A stretch of DNA of 64,000 nucleotides from Monilinia fructicola (GCA_008692225.1 VICG01000004.1:1674501-1738500); one strand, 5' to 3'; shown: positions 1-13,123, counted from the stretch's first letter. The notes: a model not told the origin generated them from the sequence alone. A program made the numbers and translations.

Positions 1-3000
1 TGCTTTTGCCTCCCAGATCCATGCCACTGGGATCTTGTAGTTTTGAACCAAGGTGATGAAACTCTGGCTATCTTCGGAGCCGATCTTGGCAGCATGTCGT
101 GCAAGATGGTCTTGGATGGATTTTGCTCGAGCGTTGGTCGACGACAAGTGAAGTAGAACGAAAACTGCATCGAGCCAATACCCTTCATTGTTAAGCTGAG
201 AAGCGAAGGCCAAAGTAGTTTGGTCTTTCTTTTCCTCAGCAGCTCCCTGATAATCCAGTGCACCAAAAGAAGTTAAAGCTCGACTCAATTGCCAAGAAAG
301 GCGCATATCCAAGGGTGATAATTGTGAATTCTCAGGCCGTAGAATTGCCTCCAGATCTGCATCATCGTAGGCATACAGTTTTAACAGTCCCCAAAGAAGA
401 TCCTCGCGTTCATTAAGCTGTTCATCTTGCCATAACTTGGGAATCTTCTGTTCGACGTACCAGGCCTGAGGCCTGGACGTCTCCTTATCTTGGGCCATGT
501 CTTCGTCGAAGATCTTTACTGCACTGTCAAGTTCTTCGTTTGCTTTAATCGCATACCACAGTCTCAGGCCAAATGCTTGTCGCCAATCAAGTCCGAAGCG
601 CTTTGAAATAACGAAGGACTCAATGCGATCTTCCATATGAGGTGCTTTGTTGCCATCACAGACACAAACATTTCCTGCAAGGAGTTCGTAGAGAGCTCGA
701 ATAGGCTGACTGAATTCAGAAAGGGCTTTTGTGCTCTGCCATTGCGACAACTGCTCACGAATATCTTTCTTGAGACTTTCCTTGCCACCAATCATTGCAA
801 CAAGTGTAGCAAGATGGAAGTTCTTGCCGTTGACAAGATGTCCACAAGCTTCTGGGATGTTGTGACCGGACAATGAGGCGATGGCCTTTTCTTCATTTGA
901 TCTAGCCATTGCGACATGTTGCGCTGATGCCTGAGAAACCAACTTTTGCCAAAATGCAGACAGCTTGTCTTTGCGTAAACGCTCGGTCGCATTTTCAATA
1001 TGCTCAAGTTCTTCAGGGATATCAATAGCGTCAAAGAGAATGCTAGCGAGTTCCCAAACGAGCTTTTCATGGACTACCGATGGATCTCGGACATTTTGCT
1101 CATCGAAGAAGTCCAGGAAAGAATATGAATCTGGTAAAGCTGCATAAGGAACGCCCTCGAAATCTTCAACAACTGTCAAATATTGATGTTTCTTCAACGC
1201 ATCCGCTGAAGACTCGTTGGAAAATTTGGCGAACCGAATGTTACTGGCCTCAGCGATTCCACTCTTTTGAATAGTGAGGAGGCCATCCTTCTCACGAGCC
1301 CTACGCGATTTAGTGAAAGGCTTGGAATCGGCAGATGCGGCGTATACTAAGGTGCCATCCGGACCCCAGCTTGGTTTGACGGAGTCATGGAACGCGCGAT
1401 CCCCTTCCGGCATCTCTGACTCATCATCACCAATCCTGGATTTTTTGTTGAAGGGTTTCTGTAAATACAATTGCTTAGCATTCTACTACATAAATATTAG
1501 GTACATGAGTGGACGCAACGGACGGTCCCGTGAACTATCATCATTGCGTGCAGAAAGGTTCAGCAAGGAAAACCAACCTCAAAATTATCACCCCTCTTAT
1601 GATTAGAAACCTTTATAGGACTTGCGACCTTTCCGAACAAGTCATTATGAACATCCATAATAGACGCAAATCCATGTGTGTTAGAAAAGTCCTTGTTAGC
1701 TGTTGGGATTTCAGTTCGTGTCAAGGCAGACTGCTTTTCGTTTCCATGAACATCAATGAGGCTTTTGAGAACAGCACGATCCTGCTTCTTTGGACTGGCA
1801 GTTGCTCTCAATGTAGCCGCCCAATCATTTGCTGCCGGGAATCTAAGCTTAGACGGTGTATCCAGCTTTTGTGCTCTTGCCCTAGCTCGAACAATTGCAC
1901 CAGGTGTCCCAAATTCTATCGTATCATCTCCATCTTGCGAGTCCTCCATTTGCTCCGCGGTATTGTCAATTTCTGGAAAAGAGCCCGCCATCTCTTGATC
2001 CACGATACTGACAGATTCATCGTTCTCATAGACGTCGTCTTGGTCAATCGGTTCCTCGACGCCGCTTTCTGACTGTGAACCCACGGAGCGATTATCTAAA
2101 AAAGACTCCTGGTTCTGAACAAAGGTACTTTCGACAGATTCATCCTCTTCATAAACTTCCTCGTTGTCAAACGCGCCTGGAAGGATCTTCTTCTTTCTGA
2201 ATTCGAATGTATCCTCAGGGTCCGACTCTGTTTGGGTCAAATCCATGGAAGATGCAAAGGACTGATCAAAGTATTGAGGAGTCGCCTTTGGCGTACGATT
2301 TCGTGGAGTTGGTGTGTCTGGAGGGGCAGTAAGAGTACTATTTCCAAACTCGCTAAAATTTTCTCCTTCCACTTCCATGTCATCTTCATCATCATCTTCA
2401 TCATAATCAAGTCCATATACTGTATAGTGCGCAACTCTAAAGACCCAGGTTCCATCCTCATTGTTATAACTCACGAATTCGGTATCTGGCACAGTCTGTA
2501 ACTTTCTGATATGCTTCTTCAAGCGTGCATCATCGGTTCCCCTCTTGGAGGCATTGCGAGGCCATGAATTATACAAGGTGATGGTGGATGGAACATTGAG
2601 TCCACCACCGACTTGAGGTTTCTGAACTGGTGCATCGTCTGGATAAACTTCCGCACGTCTGGTTTCAAGAATAACGATTCTGTCAAAAATATCATCAAGA
2701 TTGATACCATCAAGATTCACCGGGGTATCAAAATTGATAATGCCAACACCCTCACGACCGACCGAGAAGTGGGATATCTTTTGACGTTGATGGCGAGTCA
2801 TCTTCTCAATGTCTTCCCTTGAAGGTGACATCCAGTATTGGCCAACAGATGTGTCACGAGGAGATTTAGGCGACTTGGCTTTATTCTCGTCAACGGGAAT
2901 GAGTCGATTATCAACTTCGGTCATCTCGGGTGAAGTACGACCAGGGCTAGTTTCAGAGTTGTTCTTAACCGGGCTCAATGGGTTGGTAGCTGCTGCTCCG

Positions 3001-5834
3001 TTGCCATTAGCAGTACCGTTAGCGCCGCTATCACCATTGGGGCTGGATGATGATCGCGGTGTCTCGAAAGTGACCTGTTTTCTAATAATTGGCCTGCTGG
3101 GAGATTCGGCTGATGTATCTGGAGTAACAGGATTCTTGAAGAGATCTGAACGAACGTTGCGATTGATAACAAGTTTCTTGAAGCTTCCACCGCTTCCGTA
3201 CTTTGTACTGATACTTGAAGAGAAGGCACCAGGTGCTAAAATGCTATCATCGCTGTGGAAACTGCGACGAAGGCTATTACCTGACATACTCTTGCTCAGT
3301 GCTCTACTGCCATTAAGTAAGCTGCTGCTGAACATCGAAGGTGTACTTCCCGCGGTCGAAACGCTTCCCGGAGTATAGGATAAACCGAAGCCACCACGAA
3401 GTGACTTGCTGGGGGTGTTGAATCGCGAAGAGCCAGATGCATTTAGCTTGTACAACGGGAGTGCAGCCGCCTTCTTCTGTGTGCTGGCACTTGTCAGTGG
3501 GGTTGCGAGAGGTCCAGGATTCTTGAGTTGCTCCTGATCCTTTCTCTCGGCAAACATAGAGGCAGTGCCAAAAGCTCTGGTATCATTGATACTGGTGCTT
3601 AATGACTGAGGTCCACCCCCTTGTTGTGATGTATTGAAGATTGAACCTGTTCCAAAGATGGAAGTTTGAGGCTGAGCAGGTTGTTGCTGCTGTTGTTGAC
3701 CAAGTGTAGATGAACCGAACAAATTGGGCTGCTGTTGAGTTCCAGAGTTACCAAACAGGCTGGATCCTTGCTGTTGCTGGGGCTGGCCAAACAAGCCACC
3801 AGGTTTCTGCTGGTTGTTCGTATTGTTTCCGAGGCTGCCACCAAAGAGACCAGTACTTTGCTGGGGCTGGTTATTTTGGTTCGTAGCACCGAAGCCACCA
3901 CCACCACCACCGCCGCCAAATAAGCTGCTTGTACCAGTATTGGTTTGGGCAGCGGGCTGACCGAAGAGACCGCCGGTTTGAGCTGGCTTAGCACCGAACA
4001 GACTGCTCCCTGTGTTGGTGTTGTTCGCACCACCAAACGGACTATTGTTCGTGGCTGCTGTCTGCGAACCGAATAATCCTCCGGTGTTTGAGGCAGCAGG
4101 TTGCGAACCGAAAAGACCAGTAGTAGCTGGCTTCTGTTGAGTGTTTCCGAATAGACCTCCGCCCGTGTTGGTATTGGTGTTGGCTGATCCAAATCCTCCC
4201 CCAAAAGCATTGGTCGTAGCTGGCTGTTGCTGAGCAGCACCTCCAAATCCAGTCGTTGCACTCTGTTGTTGAGTGTTTCCAAAGAGACCTCCTCCGGTAT
4301 TAGTATTAGTCGATCCAAAACCACCGCCAGTTGACCCAAAGCCTCCAGTCGAGGCTGCGGGCTGAGTGTTACCGAAGCTGAAAGCAGGCTTGGCAGCAGC
4401 AGTAGCGTTGTTATTTCCGAAGAGACCTCCGCCAGTATTGGTGTTGGTCGATCCAAATCCACCACCGGTAGAGCCAAATCCACCAGTGTTTTGATTGTTG
4501 GCAGTCGATCCAAACAAGCCGCCTCCGGTTTGCGCTTGAGGTTGAGAACCAAAGAGTCCGCCCGTCGCAGGTTTTGGGGCCCCAAAAAGTCCACCACCAG
4601 CTGTAGCAGTATTCGAACCAAATCCTGTGCTAGCTGGTTGACTTGTACCGAAGCCTGTCGCGGTTGACCCACCCCCAAACATAGTTGAACCCGTTGTTGT
4701 GTTATTTGTCGCCCCAAATCCTCCCGCTGGAGCTTGATTGGAGTTACCAAATCCGCCGAAATTTGTGTTCGTGCCAAATGCACCACCTTGGTTTTGATTG
4801 TACCTCAAACCCTTGGAGTAATCAGCCAACCGAAGCTCCTCGGGTGTAAAGTTTTTGTAGGGCTGTTGAAAGGAAATGCTTTGGTACGAGTTCTGCATGG
4901 AGGAATTTGGCTCCTTCTCGACAAATGCTGAGAAAGGAACAGCTTGGGTGCCTTCACATTGGGTGCTTGAAGCAGCTGCTCCAAACCCGGTTCCTGTGTT
5001 GTTCCCAAACCCGGTACCTCCTCCGCCAAAAGCTGAAGGTGTACTGGTAGTAGCAGTAGATCCGAAGCCGGCAGGCTTGCTTCCAAATAATCCACCTCCT
5101 GTATTGGTCGAACCAAACCCTGATGTAGGTTGAGCGGTACTTCCAAATCCACCACCACCAAATGCACCAGTCGTTCCTGTCGTGGCTCCACCTCCAAACA
5201 TATTACTGCCCGTTGTTGCAGCTGTACTTCCAAATCCAGTAGTTGCCGGCTTTGCTCCAAATCCTCCGAAACCTGTAAGATATGTCAGTAACCCACCCCC
5301 GCCCGAAGCATCAAAGGGACAAAAGAAAGTAATAAAACGCGTCATCTGGAAGCAAGTCGGTTTCGCAGTTGAGATGGCTTGATTGTAGAATGGATGGCTT
5401 GAGAGCAGGAGTGCATGCGACAAGAATGCGATCCAAGGTACGAAGAGCTATCGAGCTGAATAGAATAATCCAAGGAATTAGAGCGTCAAAACATCGACAT
5501 ACCAGTACTGCCGCCAGCATTGCTCCCAAAGCCTGAAGAGGCACCACCTCCAAACATACCTCCACCGGTGTTGTTATTAGTACCGAAGCCGCCGGTATTG
5601 TTGGTGGCACCAGAACCGAAAACTGTGGGAAGTAGACGATTCGAGTAAGCTTTGAGTTCGACGAAATCGCAGACGCTTCCCGGTATTTCCAGATACCCAG
5701 CAAGTTGGACGTAAAAGTAAAAGATTTGACCTACCTGAGCCGGTGTTGTTGGTAGTTGAACCTCCAAAGCCTCCAAATCCAGTCGGTTTATTTTGTTGAC
5801 CGAAGCCACCACCAAATCCTCCCCCGAACGACAT
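1..5834 (-). CDS. NUP145: NUP98-NUP96 (Nup145-type) nucleoporin precursor, 3' end outside window
   Basis: Autoproteolytic nuclear-pore precursor that yields a Nup98-type FG nucleoporin and a Nup96/Nup145C scaffold protein of the Y complex. Exons on the minus strand: 5834-5735, 5622-5503, 5272-1578 and 1458-1. All junctions close in frame, and the protein is at least 1,791 residues, still open at base 1. Residues 1-~600 are FG/GLFG repeats. They are interrupted near residues 195-235 by a Gle2-binding (GLEBS) segment containing PEELRLADY. An autopeptidase domain follows (start [19 protein letters not shown]), ending in [11 protein letters not shown], so cleavage is expected at Tyr1023/Thr1024. 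An acidic linker then leads into the helical Nup96 domain ([11 protein letters not shown], then [10 protein letters not shown]). The third intron (1459-1577) uses a weak GTTGGT donor, chosen because it alone restores the frame. The start is ATG at 5834 ([12 protein letters not shown]). Very sure of the family; exon 4 is partial. Confidence 0.95.
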
Positions 5835-6440
5835 CTTGATTGATTACCGACAGTATTAGAAGAAGGGTTTGGGTTCCTGCTAAACGTCGCAGATCGCGGA
5901 AACAAAAGGTCGCCTCTTTCTTTGTATGCAGGTGAGGTTGATCAAATCGCAAAAAGACGAACGCGCAAAAATGGATAGATTGCGCTCAGTGTCGAGAAAC
6001 TGGCGCGTGCATTAGAAATTGTAAAGAGAGTGTCGGAAAGATCATCAATAACAAAGTAAGTTGGATGATCTGTGTTTTGAAGAATTGAAGTTGGGGGATT
6101 TTGAAATTGTTTTGGGGGTAAATAGAGAATTTGAAGGGAGAAGACGCGCTGAATTGTATTGGAGTGTAATATGATCGGTCGTTGGAAGAAAGTTCGGCTA
6201 GGGAAATAGAAAAGGTCTACGGGTACCTAAGGTTAAGAATAAGAAGAGCTTTCATGAATTGGAACCTTGAGCTTTTTCAACCAATCAAATTCGCGAAAAG
6301 ATGAATTGGACCAGTGAATGATCGAGATTCAAACAAAGGAACCGTCAGTTCTACGGAGGAAGTTGCCTTAACAAATATTATATCATCATTTATCCCATCC
6401 ATGTCATGAATACCCGTGGACTACTGTAGGTAGCTACATC

Positions 6441-6450
6441 TACCTAGGTA
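6441..6450. repeat. TACCTAGGTA palindrome, copy 1
   Basis: Exact 10-base palindrome, one of four in the window. All four are intergenic. Confidence 0.9.
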
Positions 6451-6693
6451 GATTCAGATTCAACAGAGCTTTAGACACGTGACTAATAATAATACAATAC
6501 AATACCACGAGTGTTGCTACCTAATATAAGTGCGCAGCGTGTGACCTACCTACCTAGTAAGTATCTACTAAAGTAGGTAGTGAATGTTTTTTTGTTTGGT
6601 CACATGATTCACCGTTCTATAATCAATACCAAGGTGTTCATTCTTTTTGATCGTTTTTATCTTTCATCCATGAATAGCACAGCAAGTATACAA

Positions 6694-6698
6694 TACCT

Positions 6699-6731
<33 letters not shown>
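6694..6731. repeat. TACCTAGGTA palindrome (copy 2) followed by (TA)n microsatellite
   Basis: The palindrome at 6694-6703 runs directly into about 14 TA units, ending at 6731. Confidence 0.9.
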
Positions 6732-6733
<2 letters not shown>

Positions 6734-8535
6734 GTTGGTTGTTGACAACAAATAAACCCTTCAAGCGTTTAACGACCGATGATGGTCATTATGAACAAGA
6801 TATCGATATCAATAAATAAAGTATATTGCGGTCTCTGCTGATTAACGTCTAGACTTCGAATTCCAGTATTGGGTCCGAAAGCGTTCAACGTCGTACCTTG
6901 AAGCCTGTGAATTTGGAGATGTTTCAACGATTATAGCTTCTAAGGGCAGATGATACGAATCTATCTGATTCGACCTCATCGATACCAGAAAGCAGCGGTC
7001 GCAACGACTTTACCATATTATGAATCATGCATGAACTGAACGGTCAGTTACGCCATATCAAACACAAGTCTACAACTACAAATCAAAGTTGTGAAGACAC
7101 CCTAGGTCTGTATGAGAACGGATCCTAACGGCGCAGTAAAAGCCTTGATATCTTGCCTCAATCCCGAAACTAGTACATCTTACCTGGCGGTAATTAAGTT
7201 CTAGGCGAGTTCTTCGAATCCATTAAGATTCGGCGTGAGTCACAATCCGCGGTTTCGAGCGGTATGAAACCTTCTATTCTTGGAGTATATTACTATGCTG
7301 CCGACAAGGACAATTCCCAGGTATGCAAAACTACAGTTGGTTCTACATTCAAGCAAGCAACGAGGATGGGTACAGCAGTTCAAAATACGCGTGGGTATTT
7401 CTTATGTGCACTTGTAGCGACCGTACGTGTGCTACAGGCTGCGGAACCCAATCATATCCTCACACAAGTAGCATACTAAGGTGCTGTATGGGCCAAGTCG
7501 AATGCAGAAAAAAACATTAGCTATTCCGCGCAGCTATATTGCTTGGCTTTGCTCAAATCTTTCAATGGAACGCAAGATGTGCGGAACTTGGTAATATCAT
7601 AGGCCAAGCACAGGTTACAATGGTCTCACTGTCGATGCTCGAGATGCCCGGATCATATACCATGAACTAGATATATTTTCGTCCGCATGAGCCCAACGAC
7701 TTCTGCTGGTGGTGGCTTAATCGGTCTCTCTGGTATCGTTCCGTTTCAAAAAGTCACTCTCAAGTGATGTTGCTATGCTGTTAATTACAAAGGCTAGAGC
7801 AGCGTTGATTCCACTGGATCTGATGTATCCGCCAAAGAGTAGAGCCACTGGTAGCATCACGCTCCGTCTTGTCTTGTATCCGATATTTCTGTTGCAGAAA
7901 CTCATAGCAAGATCACCATCACCGATGTTATGAGGCGAATTAAGGAGCTCGAGAGTCCACCAAAAGACACTTCGTATAGAACTACTAGGTAATTGTCCTA
8001 CAAGGTTGATAATAATCACTTGAAGTAATAGTCATGACCATTCAATGAAGTACCTACCATAGGTAGCACCTACTTTTGTAGTATTATTGTATTGTTATTG
8101 TACAGTATTACCGGTCTCGACTATTCTGTACCGAGAGCTTTTCATTACTGTACTCCTTAGCTCTCCTACGCGAATCCCCTGCATTTCACCTACGACCTTT
8201 CCTCCCGGGATGACTAAGCACAAGTTAACAATTAACGCGTCCGGCTGATGTTTTATTATTCCGTCTCGTCTCACGTCTCTCAAAAAGCTTAACGCGTAAA
8301 TTCTTGAACTTGAAACGGAAAAGGGTAGGTTACAGTACCAACTGACTAGTTTACTCCCATCAACCCATCATAATTGCTCACATCGCTCCGTCCCACTTCA
8401 CACCCTGTCCCGACAAGTATAATAATAGCTTCCCAGCCACTGACAGCCAGTCTTTTCTAGACTTAGACTTGTATCTTACAATTAATAGCCACTTTTTTCC
8501 TTCTCCCACATTGGCGCGCAGTGTTGTTGTGTTCG

Positions 8536-9394
8536 ATGGCATCAGCAAGTCAACCGCATTCTTCCTTCCCCGCGCGTCCCTACAATAACATTCGCAATCC
8601 TCCTCCAGCTGCTTTTGGCACACAATCACAACCGGCTTTGGCTTTGAGGCAGAAATCGCAATTGGAGCGCGAACGCCTGGAAAGGGAAAGGTTATCCAAA
8701 GAGAATCAAGCCCAGATCCAACAACCTGGGGCGCCGCCCGCTGCTCCAATGAACATCTTAAGTGACGAACAGAGGGAGGAGATCAACGAAGCTGTATGTT
8801 CCCCCTCTCCCTCTCCCTCCCCCGCGCCCCAAACCCCATTGCGCCCACGCCATGATGGAAAATCGCCGAGATCGCATCACTCTCCCTCGAGGTAGATCTC
8901 GGGCCACGCCCACACAATGCGCTGACACACACACACACACACAGTTCGGACTCTTCGACAACGACAAGGACCAAAGAATCGACTACCACGAATTCAAAGT
9001 CGCCCTCAAAGCCCTCGGCTTCGATCTCCCCAAACCCGAAATCCTCACCCTCCTAACCACGCACGGCATCGCCCCCGACGCCGCCCCCCGCCCGGGCGGC
9101 GTCCGCGATCCCAACGTTCCACCGGGACGCCTCCTCCTTACCCTCCCCTCCTTCCAATCCATCGCCAGCAATCTAATAGCGCAGCGCGACCCGCGCGACG
9201 AGATCCTGCGAGCCTTCGCATTATTCGACAGTGATGATAAGGGCATGATAACACTAGAGGATCTGAGGAGGGTGGCGCGAGAATTGGGAGAGGGGCTCGA
9301 GGAAGATGAGCTCGTGGCCATGATTGAGGAGTTTGACTTGGAAGGCAAAGGCGGGGTCGGGAGGGACGAGTTTATCCAGATATGTATGGGATGA
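8536..9394 (+). CDS. CDC31: Centrin (Cdc31-type EF-hand protein)
   Basis: Calcium-binding centrin of the spindle pole body, also found in the TREX-2/mRNA-export complex in yeast. Exons are 8536-8793 and 8945-9394, giving 235 residues. The N-terminal 85 residues are a charged, Pro/Gln-rich extension. Then come EF-hand 1 (loop DNDKDQRIDYHE), a degenerate second hand interrupted by a Pro/Gly-rich insert (PRPGGVRDPNVPPG), hand 3 (DSDDKGMITLED) and hand 4 (FDLEGKGGVGRDEF), ending ICMG. The intron donor is GCT|GTATGT. The acceptor lies after a CTGAC branch-like site followed immediately by (AC)9, with no pyrimidine tract. The first hand keeps all its Ca2+ ligands; hand 4 is poor, with Gly at usual Asp positions. 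The start is ATG at 8536; no in-frame upstream ATG was seen. The insert makes it longer than yeast Cdc31 (161 residues). Confidence 0.9.
8925..8942 (+). repeat. (AC)9 run inside the CDC31 intron, abutting the 3' splice site
   Basis: Dinucleotide run directly before the acceptor AG, placed where a polypyrimidine tract is normally found. Confidence 0.85.
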
Positions 9395-10354
9395 TGATCC
9401 CACGCCCTTCTTTTCCATCTTCATCTCCATCTTCATCTTCATCTTCATCTCCATCGCGTCAACATTTACCCATTGGATTACCACCCGTCGAACCCTCTGG
9501 AAGCAATGCGCCTTTTATCCCGTTACGTTTCATTGGAAGCAAAAAATCAGATTCGCCAAACCGTGCTCTTCGATACCAAGGATATGAGCAAGAGCCCTGT
9601 TCTGATTACAGGATCCCTTTTGCGTTTCGTCTTATGTGTATATCACATCGTCATACCATCATCACCTGAAGGAGTAAAGCAAGGAGTACCGGCGTCGGAT
9701 TGGGTTGGGTTACAAAAGGGGGCAGGCATTGCATGGCCTTCATGTAGGTACGCATAATTACAGTACAATTTCAGGATACCACATCCGCATTCCACTAGCC
9801 ATCGATCATCTCTTCACTCGAGTATTCTGTATGGGAGTCAAATTTCTTCACCCCCGGTTCTCCTGTTCAAAGCTCACTTGTATCCACCAGATGGCAATGG
9901 CAACATGTATCACCCGAATGCACCGTGCCAAATCATTGGGAGTCGTCCTTCAATTAATGATCACCGATGTTCACACTTCAAAACCCAATTTATTCTACCC
10001 ACACCTACTGACTCATGCGTTGAAGTAACCAGTCCATCTCGCTCAACATTATCCTCTCCTCTCCTCTCCTGTCCTGTCCTGTCCTACCCCCTCCATCCCA
10101 TTCCAATCTGCGTGGCATATTATCTCAATCTCACAATGCGCTCAAAACTCTTTTCAGAATAAAAATTCTTAATTGCAAAGAAGGATAATAACAATAGAAG
10201 AAGTAAAAAAGCCACCACACGCCTGCTAAGCAAAGGGGGGGTGCATAACCAATTCGAGGCTCCCAAACAAGTTTCATGTCGAAGTGCAAGACTTTGTACT
10301 TTCCGCTCTTCCCATACTGCCAGTTACCATCCTTCCCCGGCTGCCAACTACCAT
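9395..10354. other. Convergent intergenic region CDC31/epsin
   Basis: The shared 3' region of two convergent genes. It contains a TCTTCATC-type hexamer run at about 9409-9452, just after the CDC31 stop, and a CTCCT/GTCCT pentamer array at about 10051-10085. No gene recognised. Confidence 0.6.
10051..10085. repeat. Pentamer array (CTCCT then GTCCT)
   Basis: About seven tandem five-base units; the unit changes from CTCCT to GTCCT halfway. Confidence 0.8.
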
Positions 10355-12218
10355 CTAAAATTGTATCAAATCCCCACCTTGCCCGTTTTGTCCCTGTTGA
10401 GGTCTTGGACCAAAAGGATTGCTTGATTGGCCAAATCCATTTGTGCCGCCATTCATACCAGCAGGTCCAGTTGCAGCTGGGACCTGGCGACCAAATGGAC
10501 TGCTGCCGAACGCGCCAGGTGTATTGTTTTGATATGTCGTCTGTGGCATGCCAGTGTATTGAGTCTGGAGGAATGGGTTGTTACCGGTTTGTTGTTCGTG
10601 TATGCGTCCTAAACCAGCGCCTGCACTATTAACAAACGTTCCCGGGGCAGTGTGTTGGGCTGGGATTCTAAGGTTCCCGGTGTTTCCAAAAGTGTCCATT
10701 CCATCGCCGCTAGACAAAAGTGCATTAAGCTTAGCTTCATGTTCGGATACTTCTTTTTGGGGTGCTGGTGGTGAAAATGAGGTGATGGGATTATAAGACG
10801 GCGTATTGTTGAATGATGGAGTATTGTTGTATTGTCCCAATGTCTTCTGTTCTTGGAGAGTAGCAAGTGTTGGTTTGGATGCAGCGGAACTGGTCTGAGG
10901 GCGGGCAAGAGATGTCGCAAAAGGATTGTTAGATCCAGTCGGCATTGGCTGTAAGGATTGAAGTGGCTGACTCTGGTTTGTGGCCCATGGATTGTTTGTT
11001 CCGGCAGGAACCAGTGGTTCTGGCTGCTGTTGCTGCTGAGATTGTTGCTGGAATTGGTTATATGGGTTAAATCCAGTAGGTTGCGGTTGAAATGATTGCT
11101 GTTGCTGCGATGCATAAGGATCAAAACCTGTTGGCTGCGAGGAGAATCCATTTTGATATCCAGTGTTTTGGTAGCCGGTAGGTTGCGAGTTTTGAAAATT
11201 CGTGTAAGGATTCAAATATCCTGTAGGTTGCGTTTGCAAATCGATAGGATTTCCTGACCAATCGACGGCTCCTTGTTGCTGGTATCCTTGGTTGAAACCA
11301 GTAGGTTGTGCAACTTGAATTGGATCATCATCAAAGAGCGAATGCGCATTCTGCTCTTCTAATTCGCGCCTGCGTAACTCTTCTTCCTCCTGACTCAGCT
11401 TGAGAGCTTTAGCAAGATCATCATCGTCCGGTTCGCCGCCCCCTTGCCGACTCTCACGCTTCCTGCGATCCTCTTCTTCCTGATATTTACTGGCCTCGAT
11501 AGCCAACCTATATTCTGCATCCTCTTCATCGGCGCGCTGTGCTCGGTGTGGACGTTGTCGTCGTGGTTGCGCGTCCGAAGGTTCGGCGAATTCATCCAGA
11601 CCTGTAACTCTAGACTTCCAGTTCTTACGATCAGCTCGCTCAGCTCGAAGTCGATCCTCATCCAAAATCAAAGACGTTAGTTCCTTGGCGGAAACTCGGA
11701 CTAGCAACGTAGTTAGCCAGGCTTCCATCTAGTCTTGTTGTAGCAATGCTGACCATTTTGACCAACATCTCTTCCATCTTCATCAATATACTGAAACTCC
11801 CTCAAAGTTTTGATGATGTAAAGATTCTTTCGTGCCCATGTCACTACCAACTCGGAACCTTCGTGAAGACAGTAATCCAGCACCTTCAAGGCCTTCAAAA
11901 CATGTCTCCAGTTTTTACCCTTGTCGTTCAAGCGTTTATCGAGCATATCCATAATCTGATAGAATGTTTCCGCCCTATAGTGCTTGAATTAGTCCTGCTT
12001 GTGCTTGCCACTGATGAAGTACACACGAATTGAAGGTCAGTTGGGCGATTTCCGCCATATCTGATCCGACCGGACCCCATGGATCATTACTCGTAGCTAG
12101 AATTCATCAATACATGAGTCTGAAGTTTGGCAGACACATCCATACCATTTCGAACTTTGATCTGCACATTGTTATATCCTTTTGTAATGTTCTTGACGCT
12201 TCGTACGACTTTCGACAT
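10355..12218 (-). CDS. ENT1: Epsin (ENTH-domain endocytic clathrin adaptor)
   Basis: Endocytic adaptor that binds PtdIns(4,5)P2, ubiquitinated cargo, EH-domain proteins and clathrin at cortical sites. Minus-strand exons are 12218-12146, 12096-12027, 11974-11754 and 11700-10355. They close in frame to 569 residues. The ENTH domain fills residues ~15-145: it starts MSKVVRSVKNITKGYNN and includes ETFYQIMDMLDKRLNDKG and LKVLDYCLHEGSELVVTWAR. Two ubiquitin-interacting motifs follow (DAEYRLAIEASKYQEEE; DDDLAKALKLSQEEE). The C-terminal half is Gln/Pro-rich, with repeated QPTGF units and NPF motifs (NNPFATS, NNPFLQT, SSNPFGPR). It ends DLIQF, a clathrin-box-like tail. All features of an Ent1/Ent2 orthologue are present. 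Confidence 0.93.
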
Positions 12219-12563
12219 GTTTGCGACTTAATCTCTCCTTATTTGTATACCAAATGAAATACGGAGGTCTGAAGATGTGATCAAGAATCCGGTAGCTATC
12301 CAGCTACGACGCGACACTAGAGGAAGCCAGTCGTGATATGCGTTTATATTGGTGGCGGCAGCGTAATGGTTTTGGATGTTGAGGTAACGGCTGTGGTATG
12401 GTAATCGCTATGGAATCGCTTGGTATGGTATGGTGGTAATTTCCGATGTTAGTAGCAGGTGAAAAGACCCAGCGCTAGAACTACTTGTAGTATAATAAGT
12501 ACAACCTTGGAAGCTATGTACGGAGTAGGCTTCAATTGGCCCCGCACTCATTCAGTTCTTGGG

Positions 12564-12634
12564 ATTGAAGGTTGAAGGTTGAAGGTTGAAGGTTGACGGG
12601 TAAAGGGTAAAGGGTAAAGGGTAAAGGTTGAAGA
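12564..12634. repeat. Heptamer minisatellite (TTGAAGG / GTAAAGG)
   Basis: Five units of TTGAAGG-type pass into four units of GTAAAGG and then back to TTGAAGA. The period stays at seven while the unit sequence switches. Confidence 0.85.
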
Positions 12635-13123
12635 CTTGAATTTATCAATCTTCTCTTGGTTATTTCTTTGGAGTGCTAGGTAATGTAGAAGGTCGGAAGT
12701 TGATGTTTGAGAGGTGTTAAGAAGAGGAAAGGGTTCCAAGGTTTCCAAGGTTGGCTATGTCTGTTTTGTTTATGATGTTTCAAATGATTATAATGTCATG
12801 TAAGTCTTGGATACCTGAGTGCTAGGTAGGATATGTATGTACACTGTTCTCCGTACAGTAATGCCGGTCACATTGCGACAATTTATTTAAAGGAGTGCCC
12901 GGGTGGCTAATGAAAAGTCGAAAGTTGCAACTTGCAGGTCCGGCCATCGGTATGATGACGATTTAGCGGGAACACCCCAACTTCAATTACTGTGCTACTC
13001 CGTAGGGACGGAGCAGATAAGTAGGCAGTGGACCTAGGAGGAACGGTGACTGTACGGAGTACGGAGCATCCCAGAAGTTACCCTCCAGCCGCCATCATGT
13101 GATCTGTCGCACTGCTGTTGTTG

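Larger units (their letters stand above)
5835..8535. other. Intergenic region, NUP98 promoter side to CDC31
   Basis: No gene is recognised in these 2.7 kb between two divergent genes. It holds two exact copies of the palindrome TACCTAGGTA (6441-6450 and 6694-6703), related partial copies near 6545 and 8048, and a (TA)14 run at 6703-6731. Short open frames at 7264-7520 and 7717-8019 lack family resemblance, introns or a signal peptide, and I do not call them genes. Confidence 0.6.

Noticed and set aside
2809..3378. 189-codon plus-strand frame antisense to NUP98
   Set aside because: Mirror frame of a long real exon; no independent start or splice signals.
3599..4786. 395-codon frame overlapping the NUP98 FG-repeat exon
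   Set aside because: A shadow of the repetitive GGLFG coding sequence read in another frame of the same strand.
7323..7520. Small open frame rich in cysteine (eight Cys) that could be a secreted effector
   Set aside because: No signal peptide, no intron evidence and no family match. It overlaps another open frame in a region with no other coding signs.
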